Shown in pieces: positions 18,046 through 27,653 of a DNA stretch of 64,000 nt (the first letter of the stretch is position 1; each line of letters starts with the position of its first letter). The translations under genes were made by a program, and so were the position numbers. The DNA comes from Mesorhizobium sp. LMG 17147 (GTDB lineage: Bacteria > Pseudomonadota > Alphaproteobacteria > Rhizobiales > Rhizobiaceae), in the NCBI RefSeq assembly GCF_024297145.1, contig NZ_JANCTC010000001.1:434001-498000 (forward strand), in the 5' to 3' direction. Below the pieces are notes generated by a model. It was not told where the DNA came from. It saw nothing but the letters and a program-made list of their open reading frames with translations, and did no database searches.

Positions 18046-19125
18046 ATGAAAGTTCTGTTTGCAGGCGGCAACGGCTACACACCGCAGTTCAGCGGTGGCG
18101 TTCAGTCGAGCACGCACCATCTGGTCGAGCAGCTGCGCGAGCACGGTCATGACGCCTCGGTGCTGGCGGCGCTGTTCGGTGACGGCATGTTCGGTTTCAA
18201 GGCGCGCGCCAAGATGAAGCTGCTTCGCCAGCGCGCGGTCATCGACAGCTATCCCGGCTATCCTGTCGTGCGGGCGTGGTTTCCCTGGGAGGCGGCCCGC
18301 TTCGCCGTCGAACGGCTCGATCCCGATGTCGCCGTCGTGCAGTGCCACAAATCGGTGCCGATCGGAAAGGCGCTGCAGGCGCTCGGCGTGCCGCTGGTGG
18401 TCTATCTGCGCAACGTCGAATTCCACGAATTGGCCGGCGACCTGCGCGAATTGCATTCGGCGCTTTATATTGCCAACTCCGAATTCACCGCGCGCACCTA
18501 TAAGGAAAAGTTCGGCATCGACTCGACCGTAATCCCGCCGACCATCAATCCCGGGCTCTACAGCACGCCGACCACCGGCGAATTCGTCACGCTGATCAAT
18601 CCTTACAATGAAAAAGGGTTCGAACTCGCCGTGCGCATCGCCGGCCAATGCCCCGAAATCCCGTTCCTGTTCGTCGAAAGCTGGAAGCTCGACGACGACC
18701 ACCGGGCGCAGATCGAACGGATCATCGCGCCGCTACGCAACGTCAGGCTGGAAAGCCGCACCAGCGACATGAAGACCGTCTATGGCCGCACCAAGATCCT
18801 GCTGGCGCCCAGCAAATGGGAAGAAGCTTGGGGGCGGGTGGCATCCGAGGCCCATTGCAGCGGCATTCCAGTCGTCGGATCCCGCCGCGGCGGCCTGCCG
18901 GAAGCGATTGGCGCCGGCGGCGTGGTGCTCGACTATGACGCACCGCTCGACGACTGGGTCGCCGCGGTCAGGCGACTATGGAGCGACAAGGCCGAGTACG
19001 ACCGGCTGTCGGCGGCGGCGCAGCTGTTTTCGGAGCGGCCGCAAATGAACCCCGACAGTCAGTTCACGACCTTCCTCAGCGTTCTCGACAACGCCAGGCA
19101 AGGCGCGCTGGAGCGTGCCGCCTGA
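18046..19125 (+). CDS. Glycosyltransferase family 4 (EPS side chain)
   Basis: A 359-residue GT-B glycosyltransferase. The N-terminus has the glycine-rich GGVQSSTHHL acceptor loop, and the C-terminal Rossmann half ends in a family-4 E-x7-E pattern inside WEEAWGRVASEAHCSGIPVV followed by GGLPEAIG. It begins 31 bp after ugd with a strong AAGGAG site, so both are probably co-transcribed. Donor and acceptor are unknown; transfer of a uronic acid or hexose in the distal part of the repeat unit is likely. Confidence 0.85.
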   Translation: MKVLFAGGNGYTPQFSGGVQSSTHHLVEQLREHGHDASVLAALFGDGMFGFKARAKMKLLRQRAVIDSYPGYPVVRAWFPWEAARFAVERLDPDVAVVQCHKSVPIGKALQALGVPLVVYLRNVEFHELAGDLRELHSALYIANSEFTARTYKEKFGIDSTVIPPTINPGLYSTPTTGEFVTLINPYNEKGFELAVRIAGQCPEIPFLFVESWKLDDDHRAQIERIIAPLRNVRLESRTSDMKTVYGRTKILLAPSKWEEAWGRVASEAHCSGIPVVGSRRGGLPEAIGAGGVVLDYDAPLDDWVAAVRRLWSDKAEYDRLSAAAQLFSERPQMNPDSQFTTFLSVLDNARQGALERAA

Positions 19126-19309
19126 TGCATTTCGTCCAAAACCGTTTATGTCGCCCAACAGCCCGCTTTTGCGCCTGACCGGGGTGTGAGCGGCTTTGGG
19201 ACAACATGCACAACACCAGACGCTTGAAGCGCCTCGCACGGCGGCGACGGGCGTCAGCCCTCATCCGCGCGAGCAGATCGCCGACCGGCCTCGAAAGATC
19301 GTCCATTCG

Positions 19310-20479
19310 ATGAAGATTTGCTTCGTAGTTGATAAGTTCCCCTCTTTGTCGGAGACCTTCGTCCTTGACCAGATAGAAGGGTGCCTCGAGCGCGGCATGC
19401 AAGTCGGCGTCGTCTGCAACGAGACGTCCTTCGGCAAGGACAGCAACATCGACGATCGCCGCTGGCAGGCTCTCCCTGGCAAGGTCGTCTGCTGGTGGGG
19501 CGGGCTGGGGCGCTTTCGCCCGACGCTCAGGAAATGGTCGGGCAGGTTCTGGGATAAGCTCTCGACCGCCGTCGACATCGCTTTTGCGCGCAAATTGCAG
19601 AACGCCGATGTGATCGTCGCGCATTTCGGCAATAACGGCATGCGCGTCGCCCGCGCCATGAAACGAGGCCGGATTTCCGCTCCTTTGGTGACCATATTCC
19701 ACGGCCGCGATGTGGGGGAACCGCTGCATGACGACACGCTCACGCGCTACAAGGTTGTCTTCGACAAGGGCGTTCTCCAGCTTCCGGTGAACGCGTTTTT
19801 CCGCGATGCCCTGATCGGCGTCGGAGCACCCCCGGCGCAAGTCATGGTTCACCATATGGGCGTGCGGCCCGGTGAGATCGGCTATTATTGGCGTTCCTGG
19901 GAACGGGACACACTGTCCTTCATCTCGGTCTGCCGGCTGACCGAAAAGAAGGGCATCGAATTCGCCCTTCGGGCGCTCGCCAGCCTGCCGCGGCGCGACT
20001 GGGTCTATGCGGTGATTGGCGGCGGCGAATTGCTGGAAGAGTTGAAGAAGCTCGCCGCAAATCTCGGCATTGCCGACCGGGTGACTTTCCTCGGGCCGCG
20101 TCCGCACGCCGAGGTCAAGCAGCGCCTGCGCGATGCCCACGTATTCCTGTTGCCGAGCGTTGCCGCGCGAGACGGCGATCTCGAGGGTATTCCGGTGGCG
20201 TTGATGGAGGCTATGGCCGCCGGGCTGATCGTCGTCAGCACCTATCACTCGGGCATTCCCGAACTGATCGAAGATCAGGAGACAGGCTTCCTCGCGCCGG
20301 AGCGAGACGTTGCGGCGTTGGCCCGCAAGCTTGTCTGGGTGGCCGAGAACCCGGAGAAATGCGAGCGCATCGCACGTGCGGCGCGCCGTAAGATCGAGCA
20401 GGATTTCAACGCGGACGTGCTCAACGAACGTTTTGCGCAGATCGTTGCCCAGCTAGCCGAAGCCAGGCGCCCGGCATGA
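19310..20479 (+). CDS. Glycosyltransferase family 4, colanic-acid-type
   Basis: A 389-residue GT-B enzyme starting MKICFVVDKFPSLSETFVL, the N-terminus of the WcaL/AmsK-like group. The C-terminal donor half has CRLTEKKGIEFALRAL, an E-rich EGIPVALMEAMAAGL motif and GIPELIED. The open frame extends to 19196, but homology begins at the ATG at 19310. It overlaps the flippase gene by 4 nt (ATGA), a translational-coupling arrangement. S. meliloti succinoglycan clusters lack this type of enzyme. Confidence 0.87.
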   Translation: MKICFVVDKFPSLSETFVLDQIEGCLERGMQVGVVCNETSFGKDSNIDDRRWQALPGKVVCWWGGLGRFRPTLRKWSGRFWDKLSTAVDIAFARKLQNADVIVAHFGNNGMRVARAMKRGRISAPLVTIFHGRDVGEPLHDDTLTRYKVVFDKGVLQLPVNAFFRDALIGVGAPPAQVMVHHMGVRPGEIGYYWRSWERDTLSFISVCRLTEKKGIEFALRALASLPRRDWVYAVIGGGELLEELKKLAANLGIADRVTFLGPRPHAEVKQRLRDAHVFLLPSVAARDGDLEGIPVALMEAMAAGLIVVSTYHSGIPELIEDQETGFLAPERDVAALARKLVWVAENPEKCERIARAARRKIEQDFNADVLNERFAQIVAQLAEARRPA

Positions 20480-21939
20480 ACGCCAACCCGCCCCCCCAGT
20501 TCGGTCGTGTCGCCCTGCGCGGCGGCGTGGTGACGATCGGCGCGCAAGGCTTCAAGATGGCGATCCAGTTTCTCTCCGTCATCGTGCTTGCGCGTCTGCT
20601 CGTGCCCGAGGATTTCGGCCTGGTGGCTTCTGTCGGGCCGATCGTGGCCTTTGTCGGACTGCTTCAAAACCTTGGCCTGCAGCAGGCTGTGGTCCAGCGC
20701 AAGGATATCAGCACGGAGCAGCTCAACCAGGTATTCTGGATCAGTGCGTTGGTCGGGCTGGGCAGTGCCGTGATGGTGGCATGCCTGGCGCCCGCCATCG
20801 CCGCCTTCTACGGCGATCAACGCATGGTCGGGATCACCATCGGCTCTGCCTTGCCGCTGCTGCTTGGCAGCCTCGCCGCGGTGCCGCTGGCGCTGATGAA
20901 CCGTCACTTGCGCTTTGGCCAACTCGCGCTGAACGACGTGATAACCGCTGCTGCCGGACTTGGGACTACAGCAGCCGCGGCCTATGCGGGACTGGGCTAT
21001 TGGTCGCTGGTCATCGGCCCGGCGGTATCGGCTGTTGTTGCGCTGGCCGCGGCATGGCAGGTGGCGCGCTGGACGCCGTCGCGGCCGGACCTGAAGGTCG
21101 ATACCGACATATTGTCCTTCGGCGCCAATCTGACCGGCTTCAATCTGGCCAACTTCTTCTCGCGCAATCTCGACAACATCCTGATCGGAAAATATTCGGG
21201 CGCGATCGAGCTCGGCTATTATGACCGCGCCTACAAGCTCCTGCTGTTTCCGCTGCAGAACATCAACCAGCCGCTGACACGCGTGATGGTGCCGCTGCTG
21301 AGCCGCATCCATGAGGACAAGGCGCGGTTTCGCGACATCTATGTGCGAACCAACTGGATGCTGGCGGCCGTCACCATGCCCGGCATCGCGGCGCTGACGC
21401 TGACGTCGGACCAGGTGGTGGGGCTTCTCTTCGGCGAGCGCTGGGCGGCGGTGGCGCCGATTTTCGCCTGGCTGGGCATCGCCAGCCTGATCCAGTCCGT
21501 CTCGAGCACCACGGGATGGATCTTCATCTGCCAGGGCAAGACTAAGACCATGTTCCACTGGGGCATCTACTCGTCGCTGACGACGGTCGCCGCCTTCATC
21601 ATCGGATTGCACTGGGGGGCCGTCGGTGTCGCGGCGGCCTATGCAATCAGCGGCTATGTGCTGCGCGTCCCGGTGCTCGCCGTCCTGGTCCACCGGGTCG
21701 GCCCGGTGACCGCAGCCGACTTCCTGATCATGCAGGGGCTTTTCATCGCATCGTCGCTGCTTGCCTGGTCCGTGTACCGCGAGTTGCCGGCATCGCTGAC
21801 CGGTCAGTCAGACCTGCTCGCGGTGGTCCTGGCGGTTGCCCTCAACTATTCGATCGGCCTGGTCCTCATGCTTGCCCTTCGCCAGTCGCGCAGCGCCCTG
21901 TTCACCACGCTTTCCAGCGCCATGCGTAACGCCCGCTAG
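20476..21939 (+). CDS. Polysaccharide repeat-unit flippase (Wzx/MOP family)
   Basis: A 487-residue membrane protein with about 12-14 helices of the MOP flippase group (WzxC/ExoT-like). Typical segments are LRGGVVTIGAQGFKMAIQFL at the start, FGANLTGFNLANFFSRNLDN near residue 215 and LLFPLQNINQPLTRVMVPLL near 255. It should move lipid-linked EPS units across the inner membrane for ExoQ-type polymerisation. It is the functional counterpart of exoT, though not in the same position as in S. meliloti. Its last 132 bp overlap the convergent pyruvyl transferase gene. Confidence 0.88.
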   Translation: MNANPPPQFGRVALRGGVVTIGAQGFKMAIQFLSVIVLARLLVPEDFGLVASVGPIVAFVGLLQNLGLQQAVVQRKDISTEQLNQVFWISALVGLGSAVMVACLAPAIAAFYGDQRMVGITIGSALPLLLGSLAAVPLALMNRHLRFGQLALNDVITAAAGLGTTAAAAYAGLGYWSLVIGPAVSAVVALAAAWQVARWTPSRPDLKVDTDILSFGANLTGFNLANFFSRNLDNILIGKYSGAIELGYYDRAYKLLLFPLQNINQPLTRVMVPLLSRIHEDKARFRDIYVRTNWMLAAVTMPGIAALTLTSDQVVGLLFGERWAAVAPIFAWLGIASLIQSVSSTTGWIFICQGKTKTMFHWGIYSSLTTVAAFIIGLHWGAVGVAAAYAISGYVLRVPVLAVLVHRVGPVTAADFLIMQGLFIASSLLAWSVYRELPASLTGQSDLLAVVLAVALNYSIGLVLMLALRQSRSALFTTLSSAMRNAR

Positions 21940-23214
21940 GCGAGCAATCACCGGCCTCAAAAGCTCACCTGCCGACATCGCCGACGCATGCTCCTCAAGC
22001 ACTGCCTGAAGGCTCGTCCTGCGATAGAGGTCGAGATTAGCGGTAAGTCTGCCGAGCTTCTCGCTCGCTTCCTCGGGCGTCACCGTATCGATGTCGAGCA
22101 GCAGGTCGGCGACGCCGATCCGCTTGGCAAGTTCCTTGGTCTTGAATTCATAGGCGATCGGCAGCACCGGCGTGCCGACGCAGAGCGACATGATCATCAT
22201 ATGCATGCGTGTTGCGACGACAAAGTCGAAGCCTTTCACCAGGGCCATCAATTGCTCCGGCGTGTGGAACGAAGCGTCCACGCTGACATGTTCGGCGATC
22301 TCCGGATCGAGTTCGGCAACGATAGCCCGCGCCGTCTTGGAATCGTCATGGGCGTATTCCGGCACGCCCTGGCAGGTGGAGACGAAGGTGACCTCCTTGG
22401 CGTGGTCCCTGACGAGGATAGTCGCGATCTCGCGGATCGAGTCGATGTAGCGGCGCATGCCGCCCTCGCCGTCGCTGACATAGTTCCAGTGACGGACGGA
22501 AATGGCGACGCGGCCGGTGACGGTCGCCGACTGGCCGGAGGCCAGAATTGTTCCGATCCTGTCAGTATCGGCCAGGGCAAAGACGGCGTCGGCCACGACG
22601 TGGCATTTGCCGGGGTCTTTCACCATGTCCACAATGTGGCCCCGCGAACGTTCGTCGCGCAGCAGGATGAGCGGGCTCCGGTCGAAGATCGGGCTCAACT
22701 CCTGGCGATTGTAACTTTTGTTGAACGGGCCGAGCGATTGTGTGAAGAAGACCGGGTCCTTGCCCAGAATTGCGTCGATCCTGAATTGATTGAGGCGCCG
22801 CTCCAGATTGTAGGTCTCGACGAGATAGGTTCCGCCTGTCGTGACCACGAGGTCGGCGCCTTTGTAGATCTCGAGACCACGGCGATTGCTTGAGCTGAAC
22901 AAACGCCCGACAACGCCGCGGATGCCGAACCGCCGCAGGGCATTGAGGACGAGCCGATTGTAGATCGGCTTGAACAGGTTCTTCAGCCCGCTGCCGTATT
23001 TGTAGCGGAACAGCGATTCCGACAGCAGCTTGTGGAATTCGAGGTCCGGATAGTCCTTCTTCGTGTAGAGCCTCGCCGCCACCTCCGGCTGGCTGTCGAA
23101 GACGTAGAACTGGATGTCGTCCTGCACGATCGTCTTGAAAACATGGCGAATCGCCAGGAGAATCGCTGCATCCCCGGTATTCAGGCAGACGGTGTTTTCA
23201 ACCGCGATCTTCAT
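21808..23214 (-). CDS. Polysaccharide pyruvyl transferase family protein with 3' extension
   Basis: A 468-residue protein of the polysaccharide pyruvyl transferase (WcaK/CsaB) family. Family marks are the N-terminal NTGDAAILLAI, a central FFTQSLGPFN, RDERSRG and C-terminal ATRMHMMIMSLCVGTPVLPI. Enzymes of this family attach ketal pyruvate from PEP to a sugar. It is larger than ExoV and may not be its orthologue. The last 44 or so residues (after RPVIARLAG) are read antisense to the flippase and look non-protein-like, so the stop was probably lost or moved. It faces away from exoL. Confidence 0.82.
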   Translation of the reverse strand: MKIAVENTVCLNTGDAAILLAIRHVFKTIVQDDIQFYVFDSQPEVAARLYTKKDYPDLEFHKLLSESLFRYKYGSGLKNLFKPIYNRLVLNALRRFGIRGVVGRLFSSSNRRGLEIYKGADLVVTTGGTYLVETYNLERRLNQFRIDAILGKDPVFFTQSLGPFNKSYNRQELSPIFDRSPLILLRDERSRGHIVDMVKDPGKCHVVADAVFALADTDRIGTILASGQSATVTGRVAISVRHWNYVSDGEGGMRRYIDSIREIATILVRDHAKEVTFVSTCQGVPEYAHDDSKTARAIVAELDPEIAEHVSVDASFHTPEQLMALVKGFDFVVATRMHMMIMSLCVGTPVLPIAYEFKTKELAKRIGVADLLLDIDTVTPEEASEKLGRLTANLDLYRRTSLQAVLEEHASAMSAGELLRPVIARLAGVTHGAGKRGEQGAARLAKGKHEDQADRIVEGNRQDHREQV

Positions 23215-23516
23215 GGAATGACCTCATTTCGTGAGTAGTCCCGTGCTTCCATCGACGGGCGCGAAGGGGCGAATTGCAGGCGGGTTGGCCGAAAATGCTG
23301 CACGCCAAGGATGGTCCTCGCGTCGTGATAATTGGCGCGCAGCCCGGTGGCAGGCCAACGCGCGGTCCATGCGGCCCAAGCAGAGCGAGCTTAACCCATC
23401 GATTTTGCAGTGCAACAAAAAACGTGGATCTTTGCTACGCTGCAACCAAAAATGTTGCGATGCAGCAAGAGGTGTACTAGCATCGTCGCGGGCGGGCCAA
23501 CAGCGGTCGAGTTTTC
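23215..23516. promoter_or_regulatory. Divergent control region between the pyruvyl transferase and exoL
   Basis: 302 bp without a gene. It contains an imperfect 15-bp direct repeat, TGCAACAAAAAACGT at 23411-23425 and TGCAACCAAAAATGT at 23441-23455 (13 of 15 identical, 30 bp apart, three helical turns), within 110 bp of the exoL start. This is a good candidate for a control site of the exoLAMONP operon. The binding protein is unknown. Confidence 0.5.
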
Positions 23517-24689
23517 ATGCTGCATGTCTTGTACTTGGTACACGACGTCTCCGACCCGGCGGTGCGCCGGCGGATCATAATGCTCAAGGCAGGCGGCGCC
23601 CAGGTTACGCTGGCGGGCTTTCGTCGTACGGCAAGCGCAGTTGCTGATTTCGAGGGCTTGCAGCCGATCGATCTCGGCCCGACTCGTGATGGCCGATTCG
23701 CCCAACGTCTGGCCGCGATCATGAAGGCGGTGGTCTCGACCGGCTCGAAGCTGGGCTCAATGCCACGGCCCGACCTCATTATCGCGCGCAATCTGGAAAT
23801 GCTGGCGCTTGCCCGCCGCGCCAGGTCGGCTTTCCAGGCAACAGTGCCGATCGTCTACGAGTGCCTGGACATCCATCGCCTGCTGCTTCGCGACGATTCG
23901 CTGGGCTGGGCGATGCGCGGTGCGGAACGCTTCCTGGCCAGGGATGTGAAGCTTCTGGTGACCAGCTCTCCGGCCTTCATCGCTAACTATTTCAAGCCGT
24001 TCGGACAGGTTGCCGCTCCGGTCGAACTGCTCGAAAACAAGCATTTCGAGCCGGCCGCAGCTTCGCTGGATGACCGCATTACGGCGGAGAATCCCGTTGC
24101 GCCGCCGTGGCGGATCGGCTGGTTCGGTGCGCTCCGCTGCCGTCGCTCCCTGGAGCTTCTGGCCGAATTTTCGCGCCGCCTCGACGGCCGCTTTGAAATC
24201 GTCCTCAGAGGCCGGCCGGCGCTGTCCGAATTTCCCGATTTCCATGGTTTTGTTCAATCGGAACCCTGGCTGTCGTTTGGCGGGCCCTACCGCAATCCCG
24301 AGGATATGGCGGCGATCTACCACGAGGTTCACTTTTCCTGGGCCATCGACTTTTTTGAGCAGGGCCTGAACTCCGAATGGCTGCTGCCGAACCGGCTCTA
24401 TGAAGGCTGCCGCTTCGGAGCTGTGCCGATTTCGATGGGAACCACCGAAACCGGCCGGTTCCTCGACCGGCAAGGCATCGGGGTTCTATTGTCAGAAGCC
24501 ACGCCCGAGGCGCTCGAAGCCGCCGTCGGCACGATGGAGCAGCATCGGTTCGAGACATTGAGGGCGCGTGTTCTTGCCCGCAATCCGCGCACCTGGAGCC
24601 ACGACCGCGCCGATTGCCGGGCGTTTGTCGAAAAGCTCCGCGGGCTGACTGCGGCTCCCGGTCCATATGCTGCCGAAGCATTGGCATAG
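23517..24689 (+). CDS. exoL: Exopolysaccharide glycosyltransferase ExoL-like
   Basis: A 390-residue glycosyltransferase with GT-B-like composition starting MLHVLYLVHDVSDPAVRRRI. It has IIARNLEMLALARRA near residue 85 and a C-terminal EGCRFGAVPISMGTTETG block typical of the ExoL group. In S. meliloti ExoL adds the third sugar of succinoglycan. The assignment rests on these motifs plus gene order: the next genes are exoA, exoM, exoO, exoN and exoP exactly as in S. meliloti. The intergenic distance to exoA is only 11 bp. Confidence 0.82.
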   Translation: MLHVLYLVHDVSDPAVRRRIIMLKAGGAQVTLAGFRRTASAVADFEGLQPIDLGPTRDGRFAQRLAAIMKAVVSTGSKLGSMPRPDLIIARNLEMLALARRARSAFQATVPIVYECLDIHRLLLRDDSLGWAMRGAERFLARDVKLLVTSSPAFIANYFKPFGQVAAPVELLENKHFEPAAASLDDRITAENPVAPPWRIGWFGALRCRRSLELLAEFSRRLDGRFEIVLRGRPALSEFPDFHGFVQSEPWLSFGGPYRNPEDMAAIYHEVHFSWAIDFFEQGLNSEWLLPNRLYEGCRFGAVPISMGTTETGRFLDRQGIGVLLSEATPEALEAAVGTMEQHRFETLRARVLARNPRTWSHDRADCRAFVEKLRGLTAAPGPYAAEALA

Positions 24690-24700
24690 AAGGACTGCCG

Positions 24701-25693
24701 ATGACGCAAACCGACATTCCATCCTGCATGATCGTGGTTCCGTGCCTGAACGAAGCGGCCCATATCGGCGCATTGCTTCGAGAGCTTCGCCCTGCGGCCG
24801 AGAGGCTGGGCGCCGTGATCATCGTTGCCGATGGCGGCAGTACGGACGGCACCAGGACGATCGTCGCGGATATCGCCGCAAAAGATCAGCGGGTTACCCT
24901 GCTGCACAATGAAAAGCGCTTGCAGAGCGCGGCGATCAATCTCGCCGTCGCCAGATTCGGGGAAGGCGTCGACTATCTCATTCGCATCGATGCGCACGGC
25001 GGCTATCCGGCGGATTATTGCGACCGGCTGATCGAAGAAGCGCAGGCCACCGGCGCGGATTCGGTGGTCGTCTCGATGCTGACCAGTGGCAGCGGCATGG
25101 TTCAGAAAGCAGCGGCAGCGGCGCAGAATTCCAGGCTCGGCACCGGCGGCTCCAAGCACCGGCACCTTTCGGCGGGGGAATGGGTCGATCATGGCCACCA
25201 TGCGCTGATGCGGATATCGGCCTTCACCGCGGTCGGCGGCTATGACGAGACGTTCAGCCACAATGAGGATGCCGAACTCGACTATCGGCTCCGCCAGGCC
25301 GGCTACCGCATCTGGATGACCGGCAAGACGCAGATGGTCTACTACCCGCGCTCCTCGCTAAAGGGCCTCTATTTTCAGTATCTCGGCTATGGCCGTGGCC
25401 GGGCGAAGAACGTTCTCAAGCACCGCATGATCCCGAAGATCCGGCAAATGGTGCCGCTTCTGGTGTTCCCCGTGGTTCTTCTCGCCGCCTTTTCCTTCGT
25501 CCACTGGCTGGCGGCCGTGCCGCTTTTGCTATGGGCGTCGGTCTGCCTCGGCTACGGCTTTTGGACCGCCGTCAGCCAGCGCAAACCCGACATTGCGCTT
25601 GCCGGGGTCTCGGCAATGGTTATGCATTTCGGCTGGTCGGTCGGTTTCTGGCTGCAACTGCTCGCACCGCGACCGCAGCGCGAGGTAGCGTGA
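24701..25693 (+). CDS. exoA: Succinoglycan-type glucosyltransferase ExoA
   Basis: A 330-residue family-2 glycosyltransferase with three C-terminal membrane helices (about 250-320). Motifs: MIVVPCLNEAAHIG at the start, ADGGSTDGT near residue 45, the metal site RIDAHGGYP near 93, and HNEDAELDYRLRQAGYRIW near 187. ExoA adds glucose to the galactose-linked lipid in S. meliloti. The ATG at 24701 has AGAAGGA 7 nt upstream; the open frame extends further but without homology. Its stop overlaps the exoM start by one base (TGATG). Confidence 0.88.
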   Translation: MTQTDIPSCMIVVPCLNEAAHIGALLRELRPAAERLGAVIIVADGGSTDGTRTIVADIAAKDQRVTLLHNEKRLQSAAINLAVARFGEGVDYLIRIDAHGGYPADYCDRLIEEAQATGADSVVVSMLTSGSGMVQKAAAAAQNSRLGTGGSKHRHLSAGEWVDHGHHALMRISAFTAVGGYDETFSHNEDAELDYRLRQAGYRIWMTGKTQMVYYPRSSLKGLYFQYLGYGRGRAKNVLKHRMIPKIRQMVPLLVFPVVLLAAFSFVHWLAAVPLLLWASVCLGYGFWTAVSQRKPDIALAGVSAMVMHFGWSVGFWLQLLAPRPQREVA

Positions 25694-26643
25694 TGGAGCC
25701 GGTCAGAAAAAATCGAAGCATCGATATCTGCATCTGCACATTTCGCCGGCCGGAGCTTGCCGACACGCTTCGCTCCATAGCGGCCATGGATATGCCCGTG
25801 GGATTCGACGTCGGTGTCATCATTGCGGACAACGACGATACGCCGACGGCCGAAACGCTGGTCGCCAGGCTGGCGGCCGAGTTGAAGCTGCCGGTGACCT
25901 ACCGGCACGCCCCGGCCCGCAACATCTCAATCGCGCGCAACGCTTGCCTCGATGCCAGTGCGAGGGATTTCGTCGCCTTTATCGACGACGACGAGACGGC
26001 CACCGCCGGCTGGCTTGCCGAACTGGTGGCGACGGCGGAAGCAACTGGTGCTGCGGCCGTTCTCGGGCCGGTGCAAGCCCGTTACCGGGCGGATGCGCCC
26101 GCCTGGATGCGCAAGGGTGATTTCCACTCGACCCTACCGGTCTGGGTCCGCGGCGAGATCCGCACCGGCTATACCTGCAACGTCCTGCTCAGGATTGGGG
26201 CTGAGAGCCTGCGCGGCCGGCGCTTCAGCCTGGCACGTGGCCAGACCGGTGGCGAAGATACGGAATTCTTCGACCAGATGGTCAAGGCCGGCGGCCGCAT
26301 CGCCTTTTCGCCGGAGGCTTGGGTCGACGAAGCGGTGCCACCTGCCAGGGCGGCATTCGACTGGCTCGGCCGCCGCCGGTTCCGCGTCGGGCAGACGCAC
26401 GGTCATCTTCTGGGGCGCAATGTACACGGCCTTGCCCGGCTCAAGCAGGTCGGCATTGCCACGGCAAAGGCCGCCTACAGTTTCCTGTCGGCAATTCCGG
26501 TCGCCATCGACCCCGTGCGCCGGAACCGCAGCCTGCTTCGCGGCATTATGCATGTCGGCGTCGTCAGCGGCCTCGTCGGGGTTCGTGAAATCCGCCAATA
26601 CGGTCTGTCTTCGCCGCAGCAAGGGGGCAAGCGTGCAGCCTGA
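25693..26643 (+). CDS. exoM: Succinoglycan-type glycosyltransferase ExoM
   Basis: A 316-residue family-2 glycosyltransferase. Features: ICICTFRRPELADTL at the start, IADNDDTPTAE near residue 45, the nucleotide/metal site FIDDDETA near 97, and TGGEDTEFFDQMVKAGGRI near 185. ExoM adds the fourth sugar of the succinoglycan unit in S. meliloti. The start codon shares its A with the exoA stop, so translation is coupled; the end overlaps exoO by 11 nt. Confidence 0.87.
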   Translation: MEPVRKNRSIDICICTFRRPELADTLRSIAAMDMPVGFDVGVIIADNDDTPTAETLVARLAAELKLPVTYRHAPARNISIARNACLDASARDFVAFIDDDETATAGWLAELVATAEATGAAAVLGPVQARYRADAPAWMRKGDFHSTLPVWVRGEIRTGYTCNVLLRIGAESLRGRRFSLARGQTGGEDTEFFDQMVKAGGRIAFSPEAWVDEAVPPARAAFDWLGRRRFRVGQTHGHLLGRNVHGLARLKQVGIATAKAAYSFLSAIPVAIDPVRRNRSLLRGIMHVGVVSGLVGVREIRQYGLSSPQQGGKRAA

Positions 26644-27583
26644 CGTGAGCTTCGTGATTGCCGCCTACAATGCCGAGGCGACCATCGATCGGGCGATCGC
26701 CAGCGCCATTGCCCAGCGCAATGTCAGCGTCGAGGTCATCGTCGTCGACGACGGGTCGGCCGACCGGACGCTCGATCTGGCGAGATCCTACCCCGAAGGC
26801 ATCGTACGCGTGGTCGCGCTTGAGCAAAACCGTGGCCCCGGCGGCGCCAGGAACGCCGGCCTTGAACTTGCCCGCGGCAGGTGGGTCGCGGTCCTCGATT
26901 CCGACGACGCGGTCTATCCCGGGCGAATCTGCACCATGATCGAACGCGCGGAGAAGGCGGGCGCCGAGATCGCGGTCGATAATCTGCAGGTCGTTCGCGA
27001 GGATGGCGTTGCCGAAGAGACGATGTTCCCGGCCGACTATCTGGAAGGGCTCGGTGAAATCTCGCTGGCGGATTACATCGCCGGCAATGTGGTCTTCGAA
27101 TCGAGATTCAATCTCGGCTATCTCAAGCCGATCTTCCAGCGCCGGTTCCTGAACGAGAACGGGCTCCGCTACGATGAAAGCTTGATCATCGGCGAAGATT
27201 ATATCCTCCTGGCCAATGCTCTGGCCAAAGGCGGCAAATGCGTCGTCGAACCGACGACGGGCTATGTCTACCACATCCGCACCGGCTCCATTTCCCGGGT
27301 GCTGGAGCTTCATCACGTCGAGGCGATGCGCAGGGCCGATGCCATCTTCGCCGGAACCCATTCCATGGATGCTGCGGCCGCGGCGGCGTTTGCCAGGCGC
27401 GCCCGCAGCCTGCGGCGGGCGGCATCATTCCTGTCGCTGGTTCAGCACATCAAGGCGCGGTCCCCGCTCAAGGCGATATGGACGGCGCTCAGCGATCCGG
27501 CGGCGGTTCGGCATATGAGCATGCCGATCGCCGTCCGGCTGCGAAGGGTAGCGGCACAGTTTGCCGTAGTGGCGGGGAGGTGA
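26633..27583 (+). CDS. exoO: Succinoglycan-type glycosyltransferase ExoO
   Basis: A 316-residue family-2 glycosyltransferase beginning [20 protein letters not shown] from a GTG at 26633 with AAGGGGG 5 nt upstream. [12 protein letters not shown] and [11 protein letters not shown] are the nucleotide- and metal-binding motifs; [14 protein letters not shown] and [16 protein letters not shown] mark the C-terminal half, shared with exoU. Order (after exoM, before exoN) matches exoO, which adds the fifth sugar in S. meliloti. It overlaps exoM by 11 nt. Confidence 0.84.
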   Translation: MQPDVSFVIAAYNAEATIDRAIASAIAQRNVSVEVIVVDDGSADRTLDLARSYPEGIVRVVALEQNRGPGGARNAGLELARGRWVAVLDSDDAVYPGRICTMIERAEKAGAEIAVDNLQVVREDGVAEETMFPADYLEGLGEISLADYIAGNVVFESRFNLGYLKPIFQRRFLNENGLRYDESLIIGEDYILLANALAKGGKCVVEPTTGYVYHIRTGSISRVLELHHVEAMRRADAIFAGTHSMDAAAAAAFARRARSLRRAASFLSLVQHIKARSPLKAIWTALSDPAAVRHMSMPIAVRLRRVAAQFAVVAGR

Positions 27584-27653
27584 AGGGCTGCGGGCGAATG
27601 AAGACAGTTTTCGCCGCCTGCGACGGGTTGAAATCGATCAGAAGGAATATGCA

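Noticed and set aside
19076-21693. Two long minus-strand frames (19076-20248 and 20275-21693) opposite the GT4 and flippase genes
   Set aside because: They follow the sense genes base for base and contain no protein family signature.
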